From positions 1 through 32,679 of IMG/VR virus record IMGVR_UViG_3300038695_000065: a stretch of DNA of 32,679 nucleotides, one strand, 5' to 3'. Positions within the stretch are counted from its first letter, which is position 1; each line of letters begins with the position of its first letter. The notes below the pieces were generated by a model. The model saw nothing but the letters and a program-made list of their open reading frames with translations, ran no database searches and was not told the origin of the DNA. The position numbers were made by a program, and so were the translations under genes. Below, piece after piece: positions 1 to 7,721 of this stretch. The DNA is from a virus.

Positions 1-2530
1 CATCAGCATCAGCATAAGTTGTATCTACTACTGTCTCACTTGCTGTCGTAACACCAGTTATATGACCAAAGTCATCAACCTCAATATTTTGTATGTACGT
101 TCTATCAGTATTATTTGTTGAGGTTAAAGATGAAGTATCTGTGTGACTAAATTCAGTTCCTACTAGGTTAATACCATCACCAGCGGTGTAAGTGGTATTT
201 GTATCAACTACTGTCTCACTTGATGTCGTAACACCAGTTATGTGACCAAATCCATCAACTTCAATATTCTGTATGTAAGTTCTATTAGAATTGTTAGTTG
301 AGGCTAAAGATGAAGTATCATCATGATTAAATTCCGTTCCTACTAAGTTAATTCCATCACCAGCAGCATAAGTTGTATCAACTACTGTCTCACTTGATGT
401 CGTAACTCCAGTTATATGACCAAACGTATCAACTTCAATATTCTGTATATAAGTCCTATCAGTATTATTTGTTGAGGTTAAAGAAGAAGTATCTTCATGA
501 CTAAATTCCGTTCCAACTAAGTTAATACCATCACCAGCGGTGTAAGTTGTATCTGTATTTACAACTGTTTCACTTCCTGTCGTAACACCCGTTATGTGAC
601 CAAACGTATCAACCTCAATATTCTGTATGTACGTTCTATCAGTATTATTTGTTGAGGTTAAAGATGAAGTATCTTCATGATTAAATTCAGTTCCTACTAA
701 GTTGATACCATCACCAGCAGTATAAGTGGTATCAACCACTGTTTCACTCCCTGTCGTAACACCAGTTATATGGCCAAAGTCATCTACCTCAATATTTTGG
801 ATATAAGTCCTATCAGTATTATTTGTTGATATTAAAGAAGAAGTATCCTCATGACTAAATTCAGTTCCAACTAGGTTAATACCATTACCAGCGGTATAAG
901 TTGTATCCGTATTAATAACGATTTCATCTGCCGTTGTAAGTCCCGTTATGTGACCAAAGTCATCAACTTCAATATTTTGTATGTAAGTCCTATTAGAGTT
1001 GTTAGTTGAGGCTAAAGAAGAAGTATCCTCATGGTTAAATTCAGTTCCAACTAGGTTTATTCCATCACCAGCGGTGTAGGTGGTGTTTGTATCAACAACG
1101 GTTTCACTCGCTGTTGTAACTCCAGTTATGTGACCAAAGTCATCAACTTCAATATTTTGTATATAAGTCCTATCAGAATTGTTAGTTGAGGTTAAAGATG
1201 AAGTATCATCGTGACTAAATTCGGTGTTATTCAAAATTATACCATTACCAGCGGTATAAGTTGTATCTGTATCCGTATTTACAACTGTCTCACTTGATGT
1301 CGTAACACCAGTTATATGACCAAAGTCATCAACCTCAATATTTTGTATGTAGGTTCTATTAGTATTATTTGTTGATATTAAAGATGAAGTATCATCGTGA
1401 CTAAATTCTGTTCCTACTAGGTTGATACCATCACCAGCAGCATAAGTTGTATCAACTACTGTCTCACTTGATGTCGTAACTCCAGTTATATGGCCAAAGC
1501 CATCAACTTCAATATTCTGTATATAAGTCCTATCAGTATTATTTGTTGAGGCTAAAGATGAAGTATCCTCATGGTTAAATTCCGTTCCAACTAAGTTGAT
1601 TCCATCACCAGCAGTATAAGTTGTATCTGTATTAGTTACTGTTTCACTCCCTGTCGTAACACCAGTTATATGACCAAAGTCATCTACCTCAATATTTTGG
1701 ATATAAGTCCTATCAGTATTATTTGTTGAGGTTAAAGATGAAGTATCTTCATGACTAAATTCCGTTCCTACTAAGTTAATACCATCACCAGCAGTATAAG
1801 TTGTATCAACTACTGTTTCACTCCCTGTCGTAACTCCCGTTATGTGACCAAAGTCATCAACTTCAATATTTTGTATGTAAGTTCTATCAGTATTATTTGT
1901 TGATATTAAAGAAGAAGTATCCTCATGGTTAAATTCAGTTCCTACTAGGTTAATACCATCACCAGCGGTGTAAGTGGTATTTGTATCTGTATTTACAACT
2001 GTCTCACTACTAGTAGTAACACCAGTTATATGACCAAAGCCATCAACCTCAATATTTTGTATGTAAGTTCTATCAGTATTATTTGTTGAGGTTAAAGATG
2101 AAGTATCCTCATGATTAAATTCAGTTCCAACTAGGTTGATTCCATTACCAGCGGTGTAGGTGGTGTTTGTATCTGTATTAATAACGATTTCATCTGCCGT
2201 TGTAAGTCCTGTTATGTGACCAAAGTCATCAACTTCAATATTTTGTATGTAAGTTCTATTAGAGTTATTTGTTGAGGTTAAAGATGAAGTATCTGCGTGA
2301 TTAAATTTAGTACCAACTAAACTAATGGCATCACCAGCGGTATAAGTTGTATCAGTATCAACAACGGTTTCACTCGCTGTTGTAACTCCCGTTATGTGAC
2401 CAAAACCGTCGACTTCAATATTTTGTATATAAGTCCTATTAGAGTTGTTAGTTGATGTTAAAGATGAAGTATCATCGTGACTAAATTCGGTGTTATTCAA
2501 AATTATACCATCACCAGCGGTATAAGTTGT
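1..2530 (-). repeat. Tandem array of near-identical 174/180/186-bp fibre repeats (module A)
   Basis: The phrase 'cagc(g/a)(g/t)...aag' marks each unit, at 181, 361, 535, 715, 889, 1069, 1249, 1435, 1609, 1789, 1963, 2149, 2335 and 2515. Spacings are 180, 174, 180, 174, 180, 180, 186, 174, 180, 174, 186, 186 and 180 bp. Every spacing is 174 plus 0, 6 or 12 bp. The 6-bp steps are extra (D/N)T dipeptides in the linker before TTYTAG. The array continues past the left edge. Confidence 0.95.
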
Positions 2531-5152
2531 ATTAGTGTCGGTCGATTCAATGGTGATGTTATCACCTGACGCACTTAATATAACATTAGAACCACCTATT
2601 AACCTGATATCATCCTGACTCGTATCACTACCACTCAACCTAATAATAGCGTCAGAACCAGAATTAATAACACTAGTAGCGTAAGTTGTGTTAGTATCGG
2701 TGTTCACTACTGTTTCAGTACTAGTGGTTAAATCAGTTATATGGCCAAAATCATCAAGCTCAATGGTTTGGATGTATGTTCTACCACCGTTAGTACTAGA
2801 ACCTTGTGTGGAAGTATCCGCATGACTAAACTCTGCACCTACTAGGTCTATTCCACCACCAGCAGTATATGTAGTATCTGTATTAACAACAGTTTCTGTA
2901 CCTGTTAATATATTGGTTATATGACCAAAATCATCAAGCTCAATACTTTGTATGTAAGTTCTATCAGCATTAACGCTAGAAGTCTCAGTTGAGGTATCAT
3001 CGTGATTAAACTCGGTACCAACCAAGTTGATTCCATCACCAGCAGTATAAGTAGTGTCAGTATTAGTTGACTCAATGGTAATATCATCACCTGATGGCGT
3101 TAAAGTGATGTTATTACCAGCTACTAATGTAATGTCATCAGTCGTTACATCACTACCACTCAATCTAATAATAGCATCAGACCCAGAGTTTACAACACTA
3201 GTATTATAAGTCGTATTAGTATTAACAACTGTTTCACTCGCTGTTGTAAGTCCTGTTATGTGACCAAAATCATCTAGTTCTATGTTTTGAATGTACGTCC
3301 TACCAGAGTTATTAGTTGAGTTCTGAGATGAAGTATCGGCATGATTAAATTCAGTGCCAATTAAATCAATAGCATCACCAGCGGTATAAGTTGTATTAGT
3401 GTCGGTAAATCCTGTTAGGTATCTACCATCCAAATTTTCAGTTATTGTATTACCACTCAAAGTGGTTAAAGTAAACTCACCAGTAGATGTATTAAATGAG
3501 ACATCATTTACATAATCGTTGGTATCAACTAGCGTTTCATCTGCTGTTGTAACACCAGTTATATGACCGAATCCATCAACTTCAATATTTTGTATGTAAG
3601 TTCTATTAGAGTTATTTGTTGAGGTTAAAGATGAGGTATCATCATGACTAAATTCGGTGTTATTTAAAATTATTCCATCACCAGCGGTATAAGTAGTGTC
3701 GGTATCAGTTGACTCAATAGTAATTGTATCCCCTGACGCACTTAATATAACATTAGAACCACCAATTAAATTAACATCGTCTTCACTTAAATCACTACCA
3801 CTCAACCTAATAATTGGGTTTGGACCAGAATCAATAACATCTAAATCGTAAGTTGTATCAGGTGTAGTTTCTGTGACTGCACTTAAACCCGTTATATGAC
3901 CAAAATCATCTATCTCAAGGCTTTGAATGTAGGTCCTACCAGCATTTATACTAGAGTTTTGTGATGAAGTATCATCATGACTAAATTCTGTTCCTACTAA
4001 CGTTAGACCACCACCAGCGGTGTAAGTTGTATCAGTATCATTAAAGTCGGCTGACAAAGTATCCCCACTCTGAGTCGTTAAGGTGATTGTTTTGACTGTG
4101 GTACCACTTACACTTATTGAATTTATTTTATCAGCGTAAGCTTCATTCCAATTAGTTATGTCTGTAGTTGTACCAGTCACATAAGAAGTACTATCCAAAG
4201 AACCATCTCCTTTAACGAACTGATTTGAGTTACCACCATCAGTTATAAAAGAATTAGCCGTAATATCATCGACATTTAAGACGTCTTGTTGGTTTAAATT
4301 AATTGTTGAATTAGCGCCTTGATAAGGAATAAAGGTATCGTTTAAATCCAAAGTAAAAGTACCCCCACTTAATCTAGTAAACTCAAGAATATCGTTATTA
4401 ATGGTTGCACCAGTGACGTAATCATTATCATCTGAAGAAGAGGAATATGAAGGTATTATTGTAGTTAAATCAGGGGCGTTACCACTCCTCTCTAATGTTA
4501 ATGTGTTATTTAGTTCATTATAGGTGACACCACTAATATCATTTCTATCAACACTCCTTATTTCACCTTCAGAATCTCTAGCCAGTACCTTACTTAACGA
4601 GTTATCAAGAGCGGGTTCATCAACTAAAATTAATTTTTCACTTCTGGTAATACCTTTAACATCGACCCATATAGTACGCTCACTAAAATCCAAAGAACTA
4701 CCACTTAAAAGCGTGACTACTTGTGAATTAGTAGTACCCGTAAACTCACCTGTATTAATTTCTCTTATAGATGTAACAGTTAAATCAAATGTTACACCAG
4801 TATAATTTTCGTAAACAATATTACCATCTACCTCTATAAAGTCGTTACCTTCAAAACCTATTACAGTTTGTACATCACCGCTGTTTTCGTCAGTAATAGG
4901 AGTAATTCCTTCAACAGCAGGGTTCATCCTAGAATCACCAAAGAAGAATATGGTTTCTTGACTGTTACCAGAGAAGGTAGAGTTTATGTCGGCTAAAGTA
5001 CCTATGGTTACAACAGTAGACTCATCAACACCACCAGTTAACGCACTATACGTCACACCAAACTGGGTACTACCAGAAAGTTTTGTATTAGTTAACTGAA
5101 ATTGTTTGACTTGCCTATTATCTGAATAATCAACTTTGGTAACAAAAGCCAT
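1..5152 (-). CDS. Giant repeat-containing tail-fibre-like virion protein (C-terminus outside the window)
   Basis: The reading frame is open from ATG at 5152 leftwards through position 1, giving at least 1717 codons. The protein starts MAFVTKVDYSDNRQVKQFQL. Residues 1 to about 370 are unique and contain fibre-like stretches such as NSFITDGG...QFVKGDGSLDSTSY, seen in many phage tail-fibre proteins. From about residue 370 on it consists of ~60-residue repeats with consensus DTTYTAGDGI.LVGTEFSHDDTSSL, then STNNSNRTYIQNIEVDDFGH, then ITGVTTASETVV. Three copies of a second module (GSDAIIRLSGSD...GDNITIES) are interspersed. The GHITG-type repeat is familiar from large phage fibres, so a trimeric receptor-binding or long tail fibre is likely. 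This is inference, because the C-terminal tip is not visible. It is transcribed divergently from the 5213 operon, with a T4-type late box 40 bp upstream. Loss of frame is not seen anywhere in the array. Confidence 0.8.
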   Translation of the reverse strand, partial: MAFVTKVDYSDNRQVKQFQLTNTKLSGSTQFGVTYSALTGGVDESTVVTIGTLADINSTFSGNSQETIFFFGDSRMNPAVEGITPITDENSGDVQTVIGFEGNDFIEVDGNIVYENYTGVTFDLTVTSIREINTGEFTGTTNSQVVTLLSGSSLDFSERTIWVDVKGITRSEKLILVDEPALDNSLSKVLARDSEGEIRSVDRNDISGVTYNELNNTLTLERSGNAPDLTTIIPSYSSSSDDNDYVTGATINNDILEFTRLSGGTFTLDLNDTFIPYQGANSTINLNQQDVLNVDDITANSFITDGGNSNQFVKGDGSLDSTSYVTGTTTDITNWNEAYADKINSISVSGTTVKTITLTTQSGDTLSADFNDTDTTYTAGGGLTLVGTEFSHDDTSSQNSSINAGRTYIQSLEIDDFGHITGLSAVTETTPDTTYDLDVIDSGPNPIIRLSGSDLSEDDVNLIGGSNVILSASGDTITIESTDTDTTYTAGDGIILNNTEFSHDDTSSLTSTNNSNRTYIQNIEVDGFGHITGVTTADETLVDTNDYVNDVSFNTSTGEFTLTTLSGNTITENLDGRYLTGFTDTNTTYTAGDAIDLIGTEFNHADTSSQNSTNNSGRTYIQNIELDDFGHITGLTTASETVVNTNTTYNTSVVNSGSDAIIRLSGSDVTTDDITLVAGNNITLTPSGDDITIESTNTDTTYTAGDGINLVGTEFNHDDTSTETSSVNADRTYIQSIELDDFGHITNILTGTETVVNTDTTYTAGGGIDLVGAEFSHADTSTQGSSTNGGRTYIQTIELDDFGHITDLTTSTETVVNTDTNTTYATSVINSGSDAIIRLSGSDTSQDDIRLIGGSNVILSASGDNITIESTDTNTTYTAGDGIILNNTEFSHDDTSSLTSTNNSNRTYIQNIEVDGFGHITGVTTASETVVDTDTTYTAGDAISLVGTKFNHADTSSLTSTNNSNRTYIQNIEVDDFGHITGLTTADEIVINTDTNTTYTAGNGINLVGTEFNHEDTSSLTSTNNTDRTYIQNIEVDGFGHITGVTTSSETVVNTDTNTTYTAGDGINLVGTEFNHEDTSSLISTNNTDRTYIQNIEVDDFGHITGVTTGSETVVDTTYTAGDGINLVGTEFSHEDTSSLTSTNNTDRTYIQNIEVDDFGHITGVTTGSETVTNTDTTYTAGDGINLVGTEFNHEDTSSLASTNNTDRTYIQNIEVDGFGHITGVTTSSETVVDTTYAAGDGINLVGTEFSHDDTSSLISTNNTNRTYIQNIEVDDFGHITGVTTSSETVVNTDTDTTYTAGNGIILNNTEFSHDDTSSLTSTNNSDRTYIQNIEVDDFGHITGVTTASETVVDTNTTYTAGDGINLVGTEFNHEDTSSLASTNNSNRTYIQNIEVDDFGHITGLTTADEIVINTDTTYTAGNGINLVGTEFSHEDTSSLISTNNTDRTYIQNIEVDDFGHITGVTTGSETVVDTTYTAGDGINLVGTEFNHEDTSSLTSTNNTDRTYIQNIEVDTFGHITGVTTGSETVVNTDTTYTAGDGINLVGTEFSHEDTSSLTSTNNTDRTYIQNIEVDTFGHITGVTTSSETVVDTTYAAGDGINLVGTEFNHDDTSSLASTNNSNRTYIQNIEVDGFGHITGVTTSSETVVDTNTTYTAGDGINLVGTEFSHTDTSSLTSTNNTDRTYIQNIEVDDFGHITGVTTASETVVDTTYADAD
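2546..2680 (-). repeat. Fibre module B, copy 1
   Basis: The minus strand encodes a segment with GSDAIIRLSGSD followed by QDDIRLIGGSN and GDNITIES. It is inserted between module A units and is shared with the copies at about 3068 and 3711. Confidence 0.85.
3068..3204 (-). repeat. Fibre module B, copy 2
   Basis: Same layout as copy 1 with substitutions (VNSGSDAIIRLSGSDVTTDD, then LVAGNNITLTPSGDDITIES). It lies between two module A units. Confidence 0.85.
3711..3850 (-). repeat. Fibre module B, copy 3
   Basis: Third copy of the module, the most N-terminal one, again ending in an ITIES-type motif just before a TDTDTTYTAG linker. Confidence 0.8.
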
Positions 5153-5167
5153 GAATATGTATTTTTA

Positions 5168-5175
5168 TATAAATA
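5168..5175 (+). promoter_or_regulatory. T4-type late promoter box for the 5213 operon
   Basis: An exact TATAAATA followed by TTATC lies 37 nt before the ATG at 5213. T4-like phages use this octamer as the -10 box of late promoters recognised by gp55. A gp55-like gene is present at 21394. The start would fall near 5182. Confidence 0.6.
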
Positions 5176-5191
5176 TTATCGTTTTCCTTTA

Positions 5192-5199
5192 TATTTATA
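5192..5199 (-). promoter_or_regulatory. T4-type late promoter box for the giant fibre gene
   Basis: The plus strand reads TATTTATA, which is TATAAATA on the minus strand. It lies about 40 nt before the fibre ATG at 5152 and faces the plus-strand box at 5168-5175, only 16 nt away. Confidence 0.6.
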
Positions 5200-5212
5200 T
5201 AAAAAGTGACTT

Positions 5213-5716
5213 ATGCAAACTTTGAAGAAAAAATATATTAAAAAATATATAGGTAAAATAGATAATAACGCTGAAGTTGAGTTAGATGAGCTAGTCAATT
5301 CGGTTGGTGGTAGTATTGGTAATGATGATAAAAATTTGAACACTAGTCAAATAAAAACCGCACCACAAGCGACTACAGATGATTTTAACACAAAGGCGAT
5401 TCAACCTAATAGGTACTTATTTAATGTAGATGCTGTTAATGCGGCAGGTAATGCGGTATCTACAGAGTCAATAGATAAATTAGCTAAAAATAAAATGTTA
5501 AAATTATTAGAAAATATATCTACACCAGACTTAAGTAAAACTGATACCTTAACAGATTTTAATAAAAACGATGTGTCGGACATAAACGAACTACCATCTA
5601 ACGTAGCTAGAAAGGTAACTGATTTAATTGAGACTGTTGATAACAATAACTTAAGTAAAAACCAAGTTGAATTAATATTAAAAATCATAAATCAAAAATT
5701 AGAAAATAATGCCTAA
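5213..5716 (+). CDS. Hypothetical protein, first gene of a small virion-type operon
   Basis: 167 residues, rich in Asn, Asp, Lys and Thr, with no signal peptide or membrane segment. The N-terminus is basic (KKKYIKKYIGK). The middle is low-complexity and probably flexible. The C-terminal third (about 125-167, ending LILKIINQKLENNA) is predicted helical and may mediate oligomer contacts. The ATG lies 37 nt after a late-type promoter box, which fits the start and suggests late expression. It overlaps the next gene by 8 bp, so the two are probably translationally coupled. I do not recognise a family. The position next to a fibre gene and the late box suggest a virion or assembly role, but this is inference. 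Confidence 0.75.
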   Translation: MQTLKKKYIKKYIGKIDNNAEVELDELVNSVGGSIGNDDKNLNTSQIKTAPQATTDDFNTKAIQPNRYLFNVDAVNAAGNAVSTESIDKLAKNKMLKLLENISTPDLSKTDTLTDFNKNDVSDINELPSNVARKVTDLIETVDNNNLSKNQVELILKIINQKLENNA

Positions 5717-6239
5717 TAAAGATTTAAATAGCAAAGTTTACACTGTACCCGATAAGGTTTATAATAAAATCAAACAAGGTTTAAAAACCGTTGATATAAA
5801 TGATAAGCAAGGTAAAGGAGTGAAAAGAGCTAAAGATATTGTAAATAATAGAGAGGTCTCATATAGTCAAATGAATAGACTTAAAAATTATTTTACTAAT
5901 AACGATAATAATGATAATGAGTTTAAGTTAATTGGTGGTAAAGTAACTAAAAATTGGGTTGAAGATACTTTAAAGCAAGACACTGAAAGCATTAAGAAAG
6001 AAAAGAAAGTTAAAATGGATGGTGGTCTGGAAAACCAATTCATTAAAACACATGAAAAGGATAATGATAATGCAAACCCAACAAATCCAGACGGTGGCCT
6101 TATTGACGTCACCAAAGGTAGTACTTTTGATAAAGTAATGACTGGGGATGAAGTATACAAATCTAGTGATAGAAAAAATGAGGCGTATAATAGAGAAATA
6201 AAATCTATTAAATATTTAATAGAGTACATGAGTAAATAA
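5709..6239 (+). CDS. Conserved hypothetical phage protein, probably virion-associated
   Basis: 176 residues, strongly charged, no membrane segment. The ATG lies inside the end of the previous gene (ATGCCTAA overlap). A motif near residues 107-122 (ENQFIKTHEKDNDNANPT) and the C-terminal SIKYLIEYM resemble, from memory, conserved uncharacterised proteins of other Bacteroidetes phages. I cannot verify this here. The region around residues 60-75 is a run of Asn and Asp. No catalytic motif is visible. The operon position (second of five small genes ending at a terminator) supports a structural or assembly role rather than DNA metabolism. Confidence 0.75.
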   Translation: MPNKDLNSKVYTVPDKVYNKIKQGLKTVDINDKQGKGVKRAKDIVNNREVSYSQMNRLKNYFTNNDNNDNEFKLIGGKVTKNWVEDTLKQDTESIKKEKKVKMDGGLENQFIKTHEKDNDNANPTNPDGGLIDVTKGSTFDKVMTGDEVYKSSDRKNEAYNREIKSIKYLIEYMSK

Positions 6240-6250
6240 AAACAAATATT

Positions 6251-6574
6251 ATGGCAAACGAATTAGAAAAAGCAGCTAATGCAGCTAGACAACAATTAAT
6301 TACAAACAACACTTACAATAACTTTGGTTTAAGTAATCAGTATTCATCAACTCACACAAGAGCTAGAAGTGATGAACAAACACCTATTTATGGTAAAGGA
6401 ACAGGCATACCATTTGATACGTATAATGGTGGTGGTGCTTATGACATTTTTGGTGCTCCTAGTATAGCTGGTTCTGGTAGAATCGCTAACGTAGCAACAA
6501 ACACCTACAGTGAAGAGAATAGTTACACAACACCTAATACTGAAGGTAACACAGGTCAAGTAATTATAGATTAA
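6251..6574 (+). CDS. Small Gly/Asn/Thr-rich hypothetical protein
   Basis: 107 residues starting MANELEKAANAARQQL. After a short N-terminal helix of about 18 residues the sequence turns Gly-, Thr-, Asn- and Tyr-rich (for example IPFDTYNGGGAYDIFGAPS) with no Cys. This composition is common in extended structural proteins. There is an 11-nt gap after the previous stop and a 4-nt gap before the next gene. No family is recognised, and a virion role is inferred only from context. Confidence 0.7.
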   Translation: MANELEKAANAARQQLITNNTYNNFGLSNQYSSTHTRARSDEQTPIYGKGTGIPFDTYNGGGAYDIFGAPSIAGSGRIANVATNTYSEENSYTTPNTEGNTGQVIID

Positions 6575-6578
6575 AAAT

Positions 6579-6974
6579 ATGTTAAAGCTTTACAATTTAT
6601 ATGAACAAGTTATATTAGAAGCAACTGAAATCGAAAAGGTTATGGATGCTATTGAGAAACACTACACCGTAAATATTAAATATAATAATGGTAAGAATGA
6701 TGGGTCTCAAAATATGAAAAGGTATTGTGAAGTTTATAATTTTGGTACAACCTATGGTAATAACAACGCAATAAGGGTTTACCAATTGTCAGGACCAAAT
6801 GGTCGTGGATGGAAAACACTTAGATTGGATAGAATCGTCGAGTGGGAACCAACTAACTTTAAATTTAACAATCCAGTTTCTGATAGAGCTGGTAGTGATG
6901 CGGAAGATTTCAAACCACACGATAAAACTCTAAGTTTTGGTGGTGGTGTAACAATATCAAATTTTAATAAGTAA
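6579..6974 (+). CDS. WYL-domain-like small protein
   Basis: 131 residues. The central part (about 20-95) reads like a WYL/SH3-type beta barrel: V.IKYNNG...., then RYCEVYNFGTTYGNNNAIRV, YQLSGPNGRGWKTLRLDRI and VEWEPT. Free-standing WYL-like proteins of this pattern occur in phages, while in bacteria WYL domains usually sense ligands in transcription regulators. No DNA-binding domain is fused here. The N-terminal 20 residues are a predicted helix and the C-terminal tail is Gly-rich. It sits between two uncharacterised virion-type genes, so it may be a structural adaptor rather than a regulator. The family match is by eye. Confidence 0.7.
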   Translation: MLKLYNLYEQVILEATEIEKVMDAIEKHYTVNIKYNNGKNDGSQNMKRYCEVYNFGTTYGNNNAIRVYQLSGPNGRGWKTLRLDRIVEWEPTNFKFNNPVSDRAGSDAEDFKPHDKTLSFGGGVTISNFNK

Positions 6975-6978
6975 AGAA

Positions 6979-7593
6979 ATGAGTGAACAAAAAACTAAAT
7001 TAATGGAAATGCTTAGTGGTGCTAAGCAAGTAATGGATAAAGTCAACGATAGTAATTTTAAAGTTGACCCAGAGAAGGTTAATAGAAGTATGGCTCAAAG
7101 TGGTGAGTTACTTGAAAGTCTACCTGAAGGTGCTACACCACAACCCACACCTCAATACACCAATAATGCTTCTCAAAGTAGTGGTCAATATAAAAACCTA
7201 GGAACTAGTAAAATGCCTGATAATATAAAAGAGGCTATGATTAATAACCCAATACCTAAAATGGATATGAACCCTGATGGTAACCCATCATTTTCATTAG
7301 AAGATGTTCAAGAGTTATTAAATAAAAACCAACAACCAACAGCTCAACCTCAGCAGAGTCAGCCGCAGACACAAACGCAAACTAATCAAGTCAATGAATC
7401 CTACATCACTAACTCTAGTGGTCAGAGATTAATTACTATGACTGAGGCAGAGTTAGATAAGAAGATAGACGATGCTTTGATGAATTTTATGTCAAAAACA
7501 TTTACTAAAAACTTAACAGAGAATACAATTAAAAAGACAATAAATACCTTAATAAAAGAAGGTAAATTGAAAGTTAAGTCAAAAACTAAGTAA
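6979..7593 (+). CDS. Hypothetical protein with Pro/Gln linker and helical ends
   Basis: 204 residues. The N-terminus (1-50) is helical and charged. Residues about 118-140 form a Pro/Gln/Thr low-complexity linker (QPTAQPQQSQPQTQTQTN). The C-terminus (about 150-204) is helical and ends in a basic tail (KLKVKSKTK). There is no catalytic motif. It is the last gene of the operon and is followed 22 bp later by an intrinsic terminator. The layout of helix, flexible linker and basic helix would suit a scaffold or tail-assembly protein, but that is a guess. Confidence 0.75.
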   Translation: MSEQKTKLMEMLSGAKQVMDKVNDSNFKVDPEKVNRSMAQSGELLESLPEGATPQPTPQYTNNASQSSGQYKNLGTSKMPDNIKEAMINNPIPKMDMNPDGNPSFSLEDVQELLNKNQQPTAQPQQSQPQTQTQTNQVNESYITNSSGQRLITMTEAELDKKIDDALMNFMSKTFTKNLTENTIKKTINTLIKEGKLKVKSKTK

Positions 7594-7615
7594 CTTATAT
7601 ACTAAATATAAAATC

Positions 7616-7643
7616 AAACCTCACTCAATAGTGGGGTTTTTTT
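7616..7643 (+). terminator. Intrinsic terminator after the 5213-7593 operon
   Basis: AAACCTCAC, loop TCAATA, then GTGGGGTTT with a run of seven T. One G-T wobble in the stem. Confidence 0.85.
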
Positions 7644-7721
7644 ATGTTAAAAAACTCTACCTAAACACTTTACTTAATACTATATTTTTAGTATGTTTAA
7701 CGAAGAATTGAACTTAAGTAT

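Larger units (their letters stand above)
2681..4040 (-). repeat. Diverged module A copies in the N-proximal part of the fibre
   Basis: About five more copies of the RTYIQ.IE.D.FGHIT motif occur, at around 2735, 2915, 3256, 3560 and 3890. They are clearly less alike than the copies left of 2530 and are separated by module B or by unique sequence such as the stretch around 3400-3530. The degeneration toward the N-terminal side suggests that the distal copies are the younger or better homogenised ones. Confidence 0.85.

Noticed and set aside
1-2530. Regular ~180-bp repeats resembling a CRISPR or satellite array
   Set aside because: The period lies in one continuous minus-strand reading frame with amino-acid-level repeats, no short identical repeats with unique spacers, and no cas genes.
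4524-4805. Plus-strand open frame of 93 codons inside the fibre gene
   Set aside because: It is a shadow of the continuous minus-strand fibre frame, with low-complexity Ser/Leu/Thr content and no start context.
1-5152. Diversity-generating retroelement target in the fibre gene
   Set aside because: Variation is spread over repeats and linker lengths, not over adenine-specific sites, and no reverse transcriptase or template repeat is seen in the window.
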